Shown here one piece after another: positions 25,101-38,555 of a DNA stretch of 64,000 nt; positions within the stretch are counted from its first letter, which is position 1; every line of letters starts with the position of its first letter. Source of the DNA: Brachypodius melanocephalos. Lineage: Eukaryota > Chordata > Aves > Passeriformes > Pycnonotidae. Below the pieces are notes generated by a model. That model did no database searches. It saw only the letters and a program-made list of their open reading frames with translations, and was not told where the DNA came from. The DNA is taken from positions 5,906,901-5,970,900 of the forward strand of contig VZSR01003282.1 of NCBI GenBank assembly GCA_013398615.1. The letters run 5' to 3'. A program made the translations under genes and the position numbers.

Positions 25101-27594
25101 AAACCAGGCTGACATAAAAATGAGGGGGCATCTGGTTCAAGTAGCTACTGTTTCATAGCACAAAGCAAATCTGTAGAACTAAAAGATGCTAAAAGTTCAT
25201 AGGGACACAAAAAGTGGTGTCATAAAATTAGTGGAAGAAAATCCAGCCTGGACAATTAAATGCAAAGAGGCCATATCTGGCTTTAGAAGTTCCTGCTCTG
25301 AAAACTGCTGGAGGCTGGCAGAGCATTTTGGGGAAATAGCACTATAGAACTATATACTGTCTTCTCAAATCCTTTCTTGTGCTCTGACACTGGGCAGTGC
25401 CAAGACAAGATGAACCTTTAGCCTGACCAAGAGAAATTGTTCTTACATTCAATTTTTGAGATTTGAGAAGTCCTACTGAAAAAGTTGGATGGCTAAATTC
25501 TCATACAATGCAGGCCTGAATACCCAGCTTTTTGTAAGAACAATCAAGAGAAAATGTAACTAAATAAGAGAGACTTCCTTCTTTTTTTTTTTTTAACAAC
25601 TTTAAAAAAGTTAGTAGTGGGAGGACTGGGCCTGTGAGTTCTGTGGGAGAGGATGAAGCAGTTTCATGAGAAAGCACAGAAAGCAGGAAGGCAATTCTGC
25701 TACATTTGGCACTAGGTAGAAAGCTAATGAGGCTGAGGCTGATGGAAGAACCACATTACTGGAATGAGACTGTGGCATGATTGTTGCCCTCCTACATGGG
25801 ATAATAGGAGTCAGGGTTTTTAGCTGGATTCATTTGGACTGTCCAGATTCAGCAACCATGTCCCACTTTCAGCATCAGTAATTTCAGCACTTTTACAGAA
25901 ATGTCCACCTATGCACCTTCAAATAACCAGCCATTTCTGAAAATGTATTCTCATTGATTTAGGAACATACAAAAGCCTCAATTACAGTTGAGTTAACACA
26001 AAAGTTATCATAGCTGAGACTAAAACATAGCTGCAGACTGCAGGAGCAGTGTCCATAGCTTCCAGCATAGGGATCATGACAGGGAGACTTCAACAAGAAG
26101 GGGAACCCAGTATGACAAAAATGATGTGAGAAGGTAAATACTGATATTTTGGTCCTGAAGGTGAAAAAAAGAATGATATTCAGAGTACTGGCAAGCACAG
26201 AATACACTGACAGAATGCATTTTACGCTGAGAGAAAAAAGACTTCAGTCACAAGTACATTATCCTTACTTCAAAAATAACTGACTTTAGCAGCATGACAA
26301 TTTCTAATTATTCTTACAGTTCTTCCTACAAATAAACTTACGGAGATGAGGAGCTCAATGGAGTTTGTGATCAAAGTATCAGAAACAGCCAGCTATGCTT
26401 GTAAGTGTGAAAACTGAAAATATTGTCATACAAATGCAAAAGGAAAGCATGTATTTTATAATCTATTTTGCATTTAAGAGCCAAAACTGTGACACCTAAT
26501 CACAGGTAAGATTAGTGAAAGAAGACAAAGACAACATATTTAGAATTTCTAAGGGAATTGTCACATTCTTCTGTTCATAATTCTTTAATACAGCAAGATT
26601 TTATACAAAAGAGAGACAGGATTTCACATGCTTTCTCTAAGAGCTGGAACAAATCCAGGAAGAGGTCAGCTTTGCCAATCCTAGTTTATTGTAATTACAT
26701 TGTTTGCATTGTGCTTTATCTTTCAAATGACCAGCAGGCAGAGCTGAAGATTTGAGAAACTTTCAGGACAGACTTTGTGTCTAAATGCCAGAGCCAAGAG
26801 ATGTGTACACAACTGATGATTTAGACAGTGACTGAGGATAACAGAACATTCCCTTGCTAACACTTTGTAGGTTTTTACAGTATGTAATAAAAAAATTTAC
26901 TCCTAGAGACCTTGTGTTCATTATGTTCACTTGAGGTGCACAGCTCCTCATATCTATATACATATTTACATTCTTGGAATTAAAATTTTCAAGGGAAGGA
27001 ATGATTCCCCAAGTTAAGTAGTGACACGAAAGAATAAGCCTCCACCTCTTGACGGATAGGTCCTACATTTGGGATTGATTTAAGGCACATGAGATCTGTT
27101 AGAAATAAAATCAAAATGAGTTGCTTCATGTACATCATGGCTTGCACTTCAGAGGAGACTGTAACATATTGACTGTGAGTCTTAAAGGGTTAATAAGGGC
27201 AAACCAGACTGTAGAGTTTGTAAAACACTTTACTTGCCAGCTACCAAGATATAAGGTTAGAAAAGCAGTTAATGGGAGCAGTGGCCACTGCAGGAGCCTT
27301 TGGTATTGATCCTCAAGGTAACGGAAAAATTGAACTGCACAATCCTGTACAAACAGTGACACTGGGCTGCAACAAAGTGATGACATTTTCTATGGAATGG
27401 ACTACAATGAGCGAATAAATTAAGATTAGGAGAGAAAGATGAGTTAACCCTTTGAGACATGGTATTATTACAATCATTATCATCCTGAGCTTGAATTGGA
27501 TAACAAAAACATTCAATGAAATCAAAGTCTGAGATGGCTCCCTCTCCTCCTTTCTTCTTTTGATAATAAAAAATAAGTACTGTAAAACACCTGC

Positions 27595-27612
27595 TCTCTT
27601 ATATATAAGAGA
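27595..27612. repeat. 18-bp perfect palindrome
   Basis: TCTCTTATATATAAGAGA is fully self-complementary and could extrude as a small hairpin or serve as a dimer binding site. No gene or element is adjacent. Confidence 0.9.
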
Positions 27613-30600
27613 AGACAATCTGTGGCTTCTAGATTATGTAAGGAGCTCTTTTATTTGGAAGGTCTACTGTGAAGGCAACAGCTGTGGACTACACAGATTC
27701 AAGCAAATACAGTGAAAAAAGTGGCTATATTTTAACAATCTTATATGACACAGTAGACGAAGCCACAAGATTTCAGGATCAGACTATAAATGTATTATTT
27801 CAAAATTCTATAAAGATTGTTTGTTTTTTTTTTAGCATAGGAAATGTCACATGATTGTCCCAGTAAGAGGAGTTTGGCATGGGAAACTCTTAGCGAGTAC
27901 AGCAAAATGGAGAAGTATTTTAGCATAAAGTTAAAAAAAAAAAAAGGAAACAATCCAAAAGGGAAACTAAAAGGGAAACATCACTATCATGCAGACAGAT
28001 TAGGGACCAAAAAAAACCCCCACTATTGCTGTTTTTTTCTTTGCATTTTTTATTATGCTCTTGGAAAACATTACCCAAGCACTTTTTCTGCTGACAGCCA
28101 ACCATGATATAATTAGACATAGTCAAGTAAATTTGATATGAGAAAATACAATGAGAATTTCTTCCCCTTTCAGCAACTTCTTCCAGCAATTGAATACCCA
28201 CATTGAGGAAGGAATATTGCAGATTGCAAATATGCACAGATTTCAGGTCTGAGTGTCTACTTCAGCCACTAATTTTGGAACTCTGAAGGGGCTTACATTT
28301 CTCTAACTCCAAAATTGGACTTGTAATGCCATATAATTCATAACAGGATATTTGACTTTTTTGCAGTAGATAGTAAAAGCAACGATTTTAAACTAAAGCA
28401 GAACCTAAAAGCGAACACTGTTTTATACAGCTTTCAAATTCACCAGTATGCCAGCATTCTGCAGAATAGGAATAATCTATTTCTTTATAGAGTTATTATA
28501 TGAGTAATCTTCAGCTGGTCAGTATCTGGCAAATGAAGGAATATTCTTTATCGCCAGTATTCAGAATTGATGTTTTTTCAAAACGTCTTTGCAATAATGT
28601 CCTTTTGCCAACGTTAGAGAAACAGCTCTTGCTGTTTCACAGCATCTTTTGGAGCCATGATATAGGGCTGAGTTGCACATGGCAAAATACACAACTGAGA
28701 GAGAATGGAGAAAAATAAGCACTTCTTAGCCGAGTGAAATTTAAGGGTACCTGATACAATTTATAGTTATAGCTAAATTAGCAGTTCAATGTAATGAGCT
28801 AACATTATGGAACCCACAAACTGACTTATGTTCACTGAGACTTTGTCTACAGTCTGTTCTCTAGCTGAGACTAACTCAGGTTTTCTACACTCTTTTGGCA
28901 ATGAAAACAACGTCTGCAGGGCAGATGTCTGGTGGAAATAGAGACAAAAGCAATATGATAGAAGTAATCACACCAGATGTCCAGAGCAAGCAATTATCCA
29001 AAATAAAATTAATTGATTGGAGATTCAGATCTTAAGGCACCCGTTACCTTTAATCATTTACACCCTACAAACACTGACAGAAGAGAGACGAGTATGAATT
29101 TTAAAAGCAAACCCTACTATGTAAGGCAGTAGCTTTCCACTCCTAAAAAGTATTTTACAGCAATCAATTGAAAGGTTGCTGTTATTCAATGGCAGTTGAC
29201 CAAACAAAAATTTCTGCAGAGAAATTTTCAGATTTTTCCTCAAACTGTCAAACTTTTCTACATGAGTAATTTTATGTGCAATCCCCAATATTATATAAGA
29301 GAGTGTAGGTACTTTAAACCATTTATAAAGCTGATTTTGTTAAGGAACTGGTAGTTTATGCATCACCTGATCCAGAAGAATCCAGTTTGTTCAGAAGAAA
29401 TTGTTTTATAAACATGCATACAAATATCTTAGCTTTCTGTCCTTGAATGTCTACTGTAGATTAAGTGTACACAATATGCAATGTTATGAGTCAATTAAAC
29501 AATCCTTTTATTTTCACAAACACTTCTCACAGAAATAATGAATTAACACTACACATTTCTTACTGTCCTCACCTCCTGCTGATATTAGAAGTACTTTCAA
29601 ATTACCTACTTTCATATTCACATATGAAAACCTCTTTTGCAGATGCAGGTATGATTACAACACACAAATTTCTGGTTCTGCATATGCAAGCATGACGAGA
29701 GCAAACACCAGCATTTACACACAAGTGCCACTCTGAAAATTAGCTTAGGTATTTGGATTTTTGTTATGATATACATTGGCAAATCAGACCAAAGCTGGTC
29801 ATTCTATCAATTTCATAATTAAAGTATATAGTATTAGTAATGTGAGTTATAATTTCTTAGAAGCAGATTTTCAGTGGGATTTTTGCAATAACTAGTGACC
29901 GATGCTAATCATAATTCTTGTCTCTGTTTCACAGTAGAGCTGTATTTCATTTTGGTAGGACACTTCACAGGAAAAAAAAACCCAGAGCTTTGCAGGCATC
30001 TACATTTATCATTACTAAAAATAAAATATATACATTAACAAAGATATCTAATCATCATCACTTCCATATTGTTACAGAAAACACTTCAGAAAGCAGGACT
30101 CAAACCATGGTTTCTTTTGAAATTTTTAAAGTTATCTTCCTTTGAAAGTATTTCAGACACACTTGTTCTGGAAGGAGAAGTATTGGTAATACCAAACAAC
30201 AAACTTTCTACCAAGTTCACATAGCTGAGTCTTTAGATCATGTACCTTCTATATGATATGAGTCACTGAATTTTTGGATTATGTAAATGCAATCAGAGCA
30301 CGTTTAATTTCATTTTAGTTTGTTAGAACTATAAAAGAAGACAGAACAAACAGCAATTTGCAAGGAGATGGAAAACAAGGCAATATAAATAGAGAAAATA
30401 GTTACACTTAATGAGATTTGTTTTCATTGGAACTGCTGCTGGGTTTCACTTTCAAACTACAGAGTTATCTACTTTCATTTGATTAGAAACAATGCTGTGC
30501 AATCTGAGCTGCTTTGATTCTCTCACCAAATAAAAGAACAAGTGCCTTCACACTTAAAGAGAGAAAACATTCAATTTAAGGAAGTGAAAGAACAAAGAAA

Positions 30601-33600
30601 GAACCTAGTTACTTTAAATACAAACATGAAGAAAATTACATCACAGATAGTAAATCACAGTCTGGCAAGGATGCTGGTGGAGAAATTCTGTTCCAACACA
30701 ACCCACAAGAATTTACTAAAATTCACAGGATTACTTTGGAAGAACATAGTTGTGGATTTTTCATCATAAAACTCTCAATCTCAATACACAGTTTTTCTTT
30801 TCAGTAGTTGTTTCTGAACTTTCCCTTTACTGTAGTTTTCCATCATCATCCTTCAGTCTTCCAGTGACTAATGACTTTTCCATCTCTCCCTATGCTCCAG
30901 CAGTCCTTGCCACCTTTTTTCCTTCAAACTGCTTAATGTAATTAGGTAATTTAAATTATCAAAGCAATCATTCCCAAAAGGAATAAAGGTTGACATTTGC
31001 TGCTTCTACACCATCTCTCTTTCTGTCCTGCATTCTCAAAAGCTTATTCTTTTCTTCAGCTGAAAACTCATTTAAATAAGATTTTGCTTTTCCTAGAAGC
31101 CTTGCCTTGCTTGTACTTCTGAGTTCTCAGATCACCACAGGTACACCACCACTGTTAGGAATGTGCTTGCACCACCCATATGTTAAATGTTATTACATCC
31201 TTAAATGTGCTTTCCTTCACCACCTAATTATTGCCTGTGTCTTAGGCAAACCTTCACCTCCCATTCCAAAGCCATACATATTGCACATTCTAAAAGAATA
31301 ACTGCAGTTATATGCTTTAAATATCTTAGTAAGCAATGACATAGCCTAAAGCACCCCTAGAGGGTGAGCCAGGATGCCCAACTGTGCAGACAGCATGGCC
31401 CAGTGGGCTCCAGGATTCAACAGAACTGGTCATTCAGCCTGAATGAGGGACTCAGTCCTCTGTCTGAAAAGATTGACAGGGTACACCATTATCTTAGAGA
31501 GAGAAAGAAATAAAATTTAAGAGCTCACTAAGGACTGCAGAACAGAGTTCAAAACAGCAAATACTAGTTACAATTGAAGTTTTCTGTGTGAAGGCTACAA
31601 ACTGTGAATTAAAACTGTATCAAGTTATGACAGGTTCAGCCTTGGAGGATAAATGCTCAGCTATAGGCTATGGAAGCAGAGTCTCTGAGAGCAGTCTCTA
31701 GCAATCACTGTGGTCACAAATTTGGACCGTATCTAATGGCATCTGATGACAATTCCATACAAGCTGGATCTAAGGATCTGTATCTCAGGCATACCACTTC
31801 TCACTGGGATTGCATGGTATGTGGCACTGTTACTGACTCTCCACTTCTAGTGTATCTGACTTCCCTCCCAAAAAGCAGAGGAATCACTTTATTAAGGAGA
31901 AAGGAGGACAACTAGGGGGGAAAAAAGTTGTTTTCGCAAGTATGTTTCTGGTAACAATAATCTGAAAGTATGACAGTATGTGCATATAAATGATTTAAAC
32001 TGTCTAGGGATAGCTAATATTTTTAGTATACAGAACAAAATATTCAGTAGTTGCTTTAGTTCAGGTTTAAATAAGACCTTGCACCCTAGAAAGTCCAGCT
32101 GTTATTTCACTTAAGTCATTTGTCTACTACATGACTACTTCTTCATATAAGCCTTGACTTATTTTATGTTCTCTTATTTGCTGTTTCCAACTGTTGTAGA
32201 TTAACAGAGATCCCATGTTAAGTGTGTGGTTACTTTTTATGCACTAAAAGATAAGTTGTTACTTCTTTTACTGGCCTTTGAATATATTATTTTTTTACTT
32301 GAATGCTTCAAGCTTTTTGCTGACAAAGTCAGTCTACTGTCAGTGGTAACATGTTAATTCAAGTATACGTATTAACAGGATTCTCAGGCCCTAATAACCA
32401 TTACTTCCTGCATTCATAATAAAAACAGTGTGAGAGGGCTATGTTCTCACACATCAAACAAAACTTCAGGACAGCCCACTTAAATGATTTGCCAACATAT
32501 ATTTGATACAGCACTAGCATTTTCTGAGTCTTTCTCAATTATGTGCAGAGCTGTTTAGGACACACCAGGTTAAATGCTCATCAGCACTGCTAAACTGTTT
32601 GATTTAAATTATTTGTTCCATGCTTTGAGATAACTTTGGCAATCTTAAAATAAGAGGTTGAATGACACAAAGTATTTTTTTAAACAGTTTGCCAAACCTT
32701 AATGTGTTTCTTTACAACATATGGTATAGTCATTGTTTAAAGGCAGGTTCTCAGCAGTGCACATCTTTCACTACAGGGATCGAAACCGGGGACCCATCTG
32801 CTCAGATCTATTAAATTCTCAATACTGTTTCAAACATTTGCTGAACTGATGACACTTTCAAATACAGCAGGATTTTTATAACCTAGGTGAATAACGGGAA
32901 CATGGTTTCACTTTAAACAAAAACATCTTAAACTGTTGTCAGAGAAAAGAAGAAAGGGAATAAACAGCTGCAGTACTGAATCACGTTAAACACAATGCCA
33001 GGGCTGTGTGATACAAGCTCCAAGTTATAAAGCTTCTTTTTTTCTTTTAAACTAAGGAATGTACAAATGGTAATCACGCTGGCTCAACAGAAAAGCACTT
33101 TATAGCACAACCAAAAACGTGGAGGTGATCTCTTTTATTAGGGCAACTAAAAATATAAAGAAGTAGTCTTTGAGAAATTTTATTTTAATTTGTTTTATCA
33201 GAGCTTGTGAGCAGTAAAAAGGAAAATCAAAGGGTTGCCCTGTGTGGTTCCTCTCAGTGAAATAATCAGCTTTGAAGTTATTCTTTGGATAACACAAGAC
33301 ACTGGGTTAAGTCAGGGGCACCTCCTCAGGATTTACTCCCATTTGACACAGCACTGCCAAACATATGTAAATTTTATACCAAACTAAATGTGAAAACATT
33401 TATTATACTAAAAACCTCTACGAACGTTATGATTGTTCCCTAAATAACCACACAGCTGAGAAAAAGACAGAGGAAAACACAGGAGAGTAAAATCAAGGCA
33501 AATCTAGGGGGGAAAATGTAAAATGAAAGAAAAAATGAACCACTGATTCACCAATATTCTTATTCTGGCCCCTCCCCAGATGGAGTAATATATCACAGTT

Positions 33601-34295
33601 CACTAAGTCATCACTTATGACAACTTAGACAACAAAGGATCTGTACCTATACAGAGAAAATGAAATCAGATTTGCTGTCAATCTGACAGCCATCATATTT
33701 TGACAGTAATTTATGTTCATTTAAAGAATCACATCCCTATTAATGATAATTAAAATGCCCACTGTAACTGAATACCTGTTTATTTCTTACCATACATGTT
33801 TTTCTGTTAATTCACTGATTTTATTTTCTAACACAAGTGGGCAAAAAAAAAAGCACAAATAGAACAGATAAGAAACAGAAAAACAAAACAAAACAGGATA
33901 TACAGTAAAATGAGAAAAATTTATAGATCTCCTCATGGCAGCAGTATCTTGAGTACAGGATTACAAACACCCATACAAGTTCGGGGTTTTCCACAGAATT
34001 TTAAAACTGACTATATTCTATCTTGTCCCACAGCTTTCCATGGCATCTTGCAACAAAAACCTCCATATACTGGATTAGCATGTTGATAAAAACTAAGGCT
34101 TTGCCTAAACGCTCTTATCCAAGTAAGATAAAATACACATTCAAAGTAGAACCACTACTTTAAGAAAATTTTTAAAAAATCTGAACTCTCTCTGTATGGA
34201 CATTTTTATTCTTGAATAAAAACATCCAAGAGTGACAGTAACAAGAAAAAACTCGGAATTGTTTTAATATAGTTCATAATTTGTCTCCTGTACAC

Positions 34296-34960
34296 AGTCT
34301 TGGAATTATAGAATGGCTTGGTTTGGAAGTGACCTTAAAGCTTGTTTCATTTCAACCACTCTGACATGGGCTGGGACACTTTCCACTAGACCAAATCACC
34401 CAGGGCCACATCTAGCCTGGCTTTGAACACTTCTAAGGATGGGAGAGCCACAGGTTCTCTGGGCAACCTGTGCCAGGACCTCTCCATCACCACAGGGAAG
34501 AATTTCTTCAGAATAGCTAATCTAAAATCTACCCTCTTCCAGTTTAAAGCCATTCCCCCTTGACCTATCCTTCCATGCCCTTGTAAGAAGTCCCTCTCCA
34601 GTTCACTCGTAGCCCCTTTAAGTACTTGGAGGGGACCTAAGGTCTCCCCAGAACCTTGTGTTCTCCGTCCCTGTCTCCACTTGGACATCAAGCCATTGAC
34701 TGCAACACTTCAAGTGCAACCAGCCAGACAATTCCTTATCCACCAAGTGGTCCAGCCATCAAATCCATCTCTCTCCAGTTTAGAGACAAGGATATTGTAT
34801 AGGACAGTGTCCAACTGAGCTTTGCACAAGTTCAGTAAGTTACAGCAGTTGCTCTGCCTTTATCCACCAAGACTGTAACCCTGCTGTAGAAGGTCAGTAA
34901 GTCTGACAGGCAATACTTTAACAAAAAGATCACAGCTCCTCCTACACTGTTCAGATGGCT
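34296..34960 (-). mobile_element. CR1 LINE with internal deletion
   Basis: Read on the - strand, the 5' part (about 34960 to 34676) encodes a decayed CR1 reverse transcriptase segment. Readable pieces are DGWTTWWIRNCLAG and, after a TGA, SVAVNGLMSKW, matching the CR1 pattern 'DGWTTRWIRNWL-G-T--VVVNG--S-W'. The sequence then jumps directly (about 34650-34675) to the CR1 3' region: a GGGGAGACCTTAGG block, AGTACTTAAAGGGG, GGACTTCTTACAAGGGCATG and GGGGGAATGGCTTTAAACTG, ending near 34300 with CCATTCTATAATTCC. The second half of the polymerase frame is missing. The element has frame damage and is inactive. Confidence 0.85.
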
Positions 34961-34964
34961 CAAT

Positions 34965-37900
34965 GAACACCATGCATTTTTGTTCATTTTTCATTTGAGG
35001 GCTCAAAACATTTGCAAAAGGTGTGAGCTTTTGATGCTGGTACAGTCATTACAGTTTCCTCCTGGTTCTTCCACACAATCTCATTATTAGCAAACTGTAG
35101 CTTTTGCTTGATGTGTTCTTATTATCAGGTGACTATTTTGTCATCAAAATATACTTACTGGATGATTATATTAAATTAATTGCAAAATTCTGTTTCTTGA
35201 TAGCAAATATGGTAGGAAAAATATATTGAAGTTATTATTTACAGTTTTTATAATACTTTGCCAGTGGCATATGATATAGCAGTTCAAATACACTGCGGCT
35301 TTCCAGGAAAGCAATCTCAGACAAAACAGCACAAAATTTCTCAAAATAATCTAGGTGAATGTTAAATGATATGTAGGAATAACGCCATGCCAAAATGAAG
35401 ACAAGCATAAGAGGAAGTCAATAAGCAAAAAAATCTAGCTGTCAAATCGTATTTGTTGAATCTATGGAAACCTCATCAAAGTGAACAAGATTTGTATCAA
35501 AGGCAGTTTTTGTGATGTCCAAATGAAATAGAGTAAATGTGCTTGGAAATCTCAACAAGACTAAATAGCTCCATGTGGGGCTGTAAAAGAACAGCAATTG
35601 ACAGCAATTGAGGCTTCAAATCAGGTACTGCAGCTGCTATTTCAGAGCTTCAGATGAGGAACAGGATGACCAGTGGACGTTTCTGAAAGGCAGAGAAATT
35701 CAGAATGGGACACAGGCTCTCAGTTTTGAATGCTATCTCTGGATATCAAGGAAAAAAAACCTACTGATGCATGAAAAATACAGGAGTAAGTATTGCATCT
35801 AATCCAGTGCAATAACTTTTCATGCATTTTGATAGTGGATGGAAGTATCAAGATGGGTCAGATCACTGAAGAATCCTTTTGTATAATAAAGATCATGCCA
35901 CAGTAGTAAAAAATGTAGGATACTTTCAGTCCTCAGCCACAGACCCTTCATCTTTCATAACATTCTGATCGTTGAGTGAAGATTTTAATGAAAACAGTAT
36001 TTCAGAACTTCCTTCCTTTGTGAGTATATGTCCTCACCTTAACCTTATTTTAACATTGTTTTTGTGTGGGCGTTTATTGTATTGCAGAGTATGGCAAATC
36101 TGATAAGAGAAAAGCAACCACTGAGCCCAGTCTTATTGTATCAGAATGGCTGAAATAATTACATATCCTGGAAAACCTGGGAACTTCTGATCCTACTTTC
36201 AGACACAGAGTGGATACACAGTTTTTGATTACAGAAAATACTCTTGCAGTCCCACACAAAGCCAAACTTCAGTTGTATTCTCTGATGAACAATCAACATG
36301 GCTCATTTCCTGGGCTTTGGGAGAAAAACTGTTTCTTGCACAACCCAGTGAACTGAGAATAATAGGAATGATATGCTTGATGACAGCAGCAATGTAGAAT
36401 CTGAAACTTATCTCAGAAGACTGCACTTTTGAATTAAAGCACGAATGTCATAGGGAGAGCACACAGGATGTTTGATCCCAAAAGGTTTCTTTCTTTCAGT
36501 ACCCTATAAGCTACAGCTGTAGCTGTCACAACCACCCATTACTTGGACAGTTAATTCTCCCCATTCTAACTTGTTTCTCAAAAGATCCCAATACTTATTA
36601 AAAGACTACAAAACCCAGTAATTTATGTTCTAGTTTCCAAAGGAAACAAAAATGTTTTATCTAAATTTTATCTTTATAGCTTTTTCTCATGCCTTGTGAT
36701 GCGAGGAAAAAAAAAAAAGACGTAAGTGACAGGGTTTGTTACTTCATAGGATATAAATTTTTAGATATAATGGAAATATTATTTCCACTTTCCAGTGTAT
36801 CTTTTTGAAAAGAGAGATTTTTCTGCTGTCACCATAAAACCAATTATTTAATTGAGAAATGATCCAATGATCCATGGTGATTCTACCTGAGTCTGTTAGT
36901 ACCACACCTGAAGTTCAAAAGTTGTTGGCTGCTGCAGGATGGTGGCCTCATACAATAGGACAGTATGATAACAAATCCATATTCTTGGAGAGTGTATTCA
37001 ATCTCTAAGATCTCACCAGCCTCAGATACAGTAACTCCTGTCCAATTATGTTGAATTTATTAAGCACATTCATATTGCTATCTGAATTCCAATGTATACC
37101 TAGGGGAAAATCAAAGAAGATTGGACAACTGAGTGTGACAACAGCTCCTGGCAGCACGCACCATAGAAATGGTTCACTCTGAAAAAATAATTCAAACTTA
37201 CAATATATACAGTTGGCTGTAGGGACTTGCAGCCCTTCCAGAGTTCTTACTATGACCAACCATATTGACATACATTTTCTTTAACATTTACATTTTTAAA
37301 AGTAATCCTACCACAAAGAGATTACAGTCTAAGAGATACCCTTTACAGGCAACCCGCTTCAAAATTATTCCTGATATACTTTCCTGTGCTTCTGGTAACT
37401 GTCAAAAATTGGCTTCATATCAAATGGAATATTGGTCTGATTTAATATAGCATTTCCTGTTTGAATATTTAACTAACTCCATTATTTTCTCCAGGGCTTG
37501 AGTTTTCACTGGGAAAGCGTATTGCAAGAGCCTCCAGTGAAGGCTGTTTTGGTGCTCATTTCCTGAGTCTGATCTTGACCTCTGAGAGAATCACATTTTA
37601 GTTTAGAGAGCTGCTAACACTTAAAGTGGTCAAGATGTCTGTCTTCACAACCCTCACAGCAGAATTTAGTTGGAATAATTTGAAAGCTTGTTCCATAAAA
37701 GCAAGGACTCCAAACTGTTACCAAGTGAATTTCTGACAAATGTTTCTGCATGTTAAAATGAACACTCTGTACGTATATATGAAAGGGAAAAGAGACTTGG
37801 ACAACAAACAATACATTTAGCTCTTTAGAAAACAGCAAGGCTCCTTAGGACTCAGCTCATTAATTTTCCCAGAGAGATATGCAATTGAAATTCGGTGAGA

Positions 37901-38025
37901 GCTACACACTTGACTCCCTTAGGATCTTTAAAATCCCAGATGAAGTGATATTTAACTAATTCCCACACAAAGAGGAATCATTTGGCAGAAGAATGCGATC
38001 TGATTGTTGGTCACCAGAATAGATT
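34965..38025. other. Intergenic DNA, no gene seen
   Basis: AT-rich, with only short chance open frames. A 10-bp tandem duplication (ACAGCAATTG twice, 35591-35610) is the only regular feature noted. Confidence 0.75.
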
Positions 38026-38044
38026 CGGTCTCCAGCACGGCATT

Positions 38045-38058
38045 TAATGACGTCATTA
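38045..38058. promoter_or_regulatory. CRE-containing 14-bp palindrome
   Basis: TAATGACGTCATTA is perfectly palindromic and contains the complete CREB/ATF site TGACGTCA with an intact central CpG. Intact CREs are scarce in methylated AT-rich intergenic DNA because the CpG tends to be lost. Confidence 0.5.
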
Positions 38059-38542
38059 GAGAGCTCCCACGCCCCGTCCCTGGGCACACCAGAGCCCAGA
38101 GCCGTCACCCGGTGTGGGGTTCCAGGGAAGGGGTGCACTTGGAGGAGCCTCTCACTACCTGCAGCAAGGTTGTGAATGTTCATTCAGCTTCCCACAAGCA
38201 CCTTTCGTTTCTCAGAACCTTGGATATTCTACATATTAGAAACAATATATTCTTTGGGTGTGACCATCCTCACATACCCTATAAAATCAACGGAATTAGA
38301 TTCCTCCCTCTGACTTACATGAAATCAAATTAGATTTGTATGGAAAGATTTACTTTTGAATAGCAAGAGGTTTTTTCCCCCGTTTCCCTGTCTCATTCTT
38401 GGTGTCCTGGCTTTGCTGCCAGAAATTTCTAAACTGGTGAGCTCACTCTCCCCCTCCTCCTTCCTCAGCTCCTTTCTCCCCTTGCCCTGCCCGTCGGAGG
38501 GATTCAATGGGCTCCTGCAGTCACTGGGGCGGACAGCATTCC

Positions 38543-38555
38543 GTTGCCAGGCAAC
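38543..38555. promoter_or_regulatory. RFX X-box motif
   Basis: GTTGCC-A-GGCAAC has the two perfect inverted half-sites recognised by RFX-family dimers. It sits in the orphan GC-rich region, about 490 bp from the CRE palindrome. Confidence 0.5.

Larger units (their letters stand above)
11206..34295. other. Intergenic DNA, CXCR4 to the 34-kb CR1
   Basis: AT-rich sequence in which I find no gene. Open frames here are short, at most 114 codons, with no recognisable domain and no splice-site pairing. Contents worth noting are a palindromic GATA pair at 16.29 kb, an A-rich low-complexity stretch at 18.25 kb, a possible tRNA-SINE relic at 19.1 kb and an 18-bp AT-rich palindrome at 27.6 kb. Conserved enhancers are possible but cannot be judged without an alignment. 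Confidence 0.75.

Noticed and set aside
34386..34691. 101-codon minus-strand open frame
   Set aside because: It runs through the CR1 deletion junction and CR1 3' non-coding region, so it is a repeat artefact.
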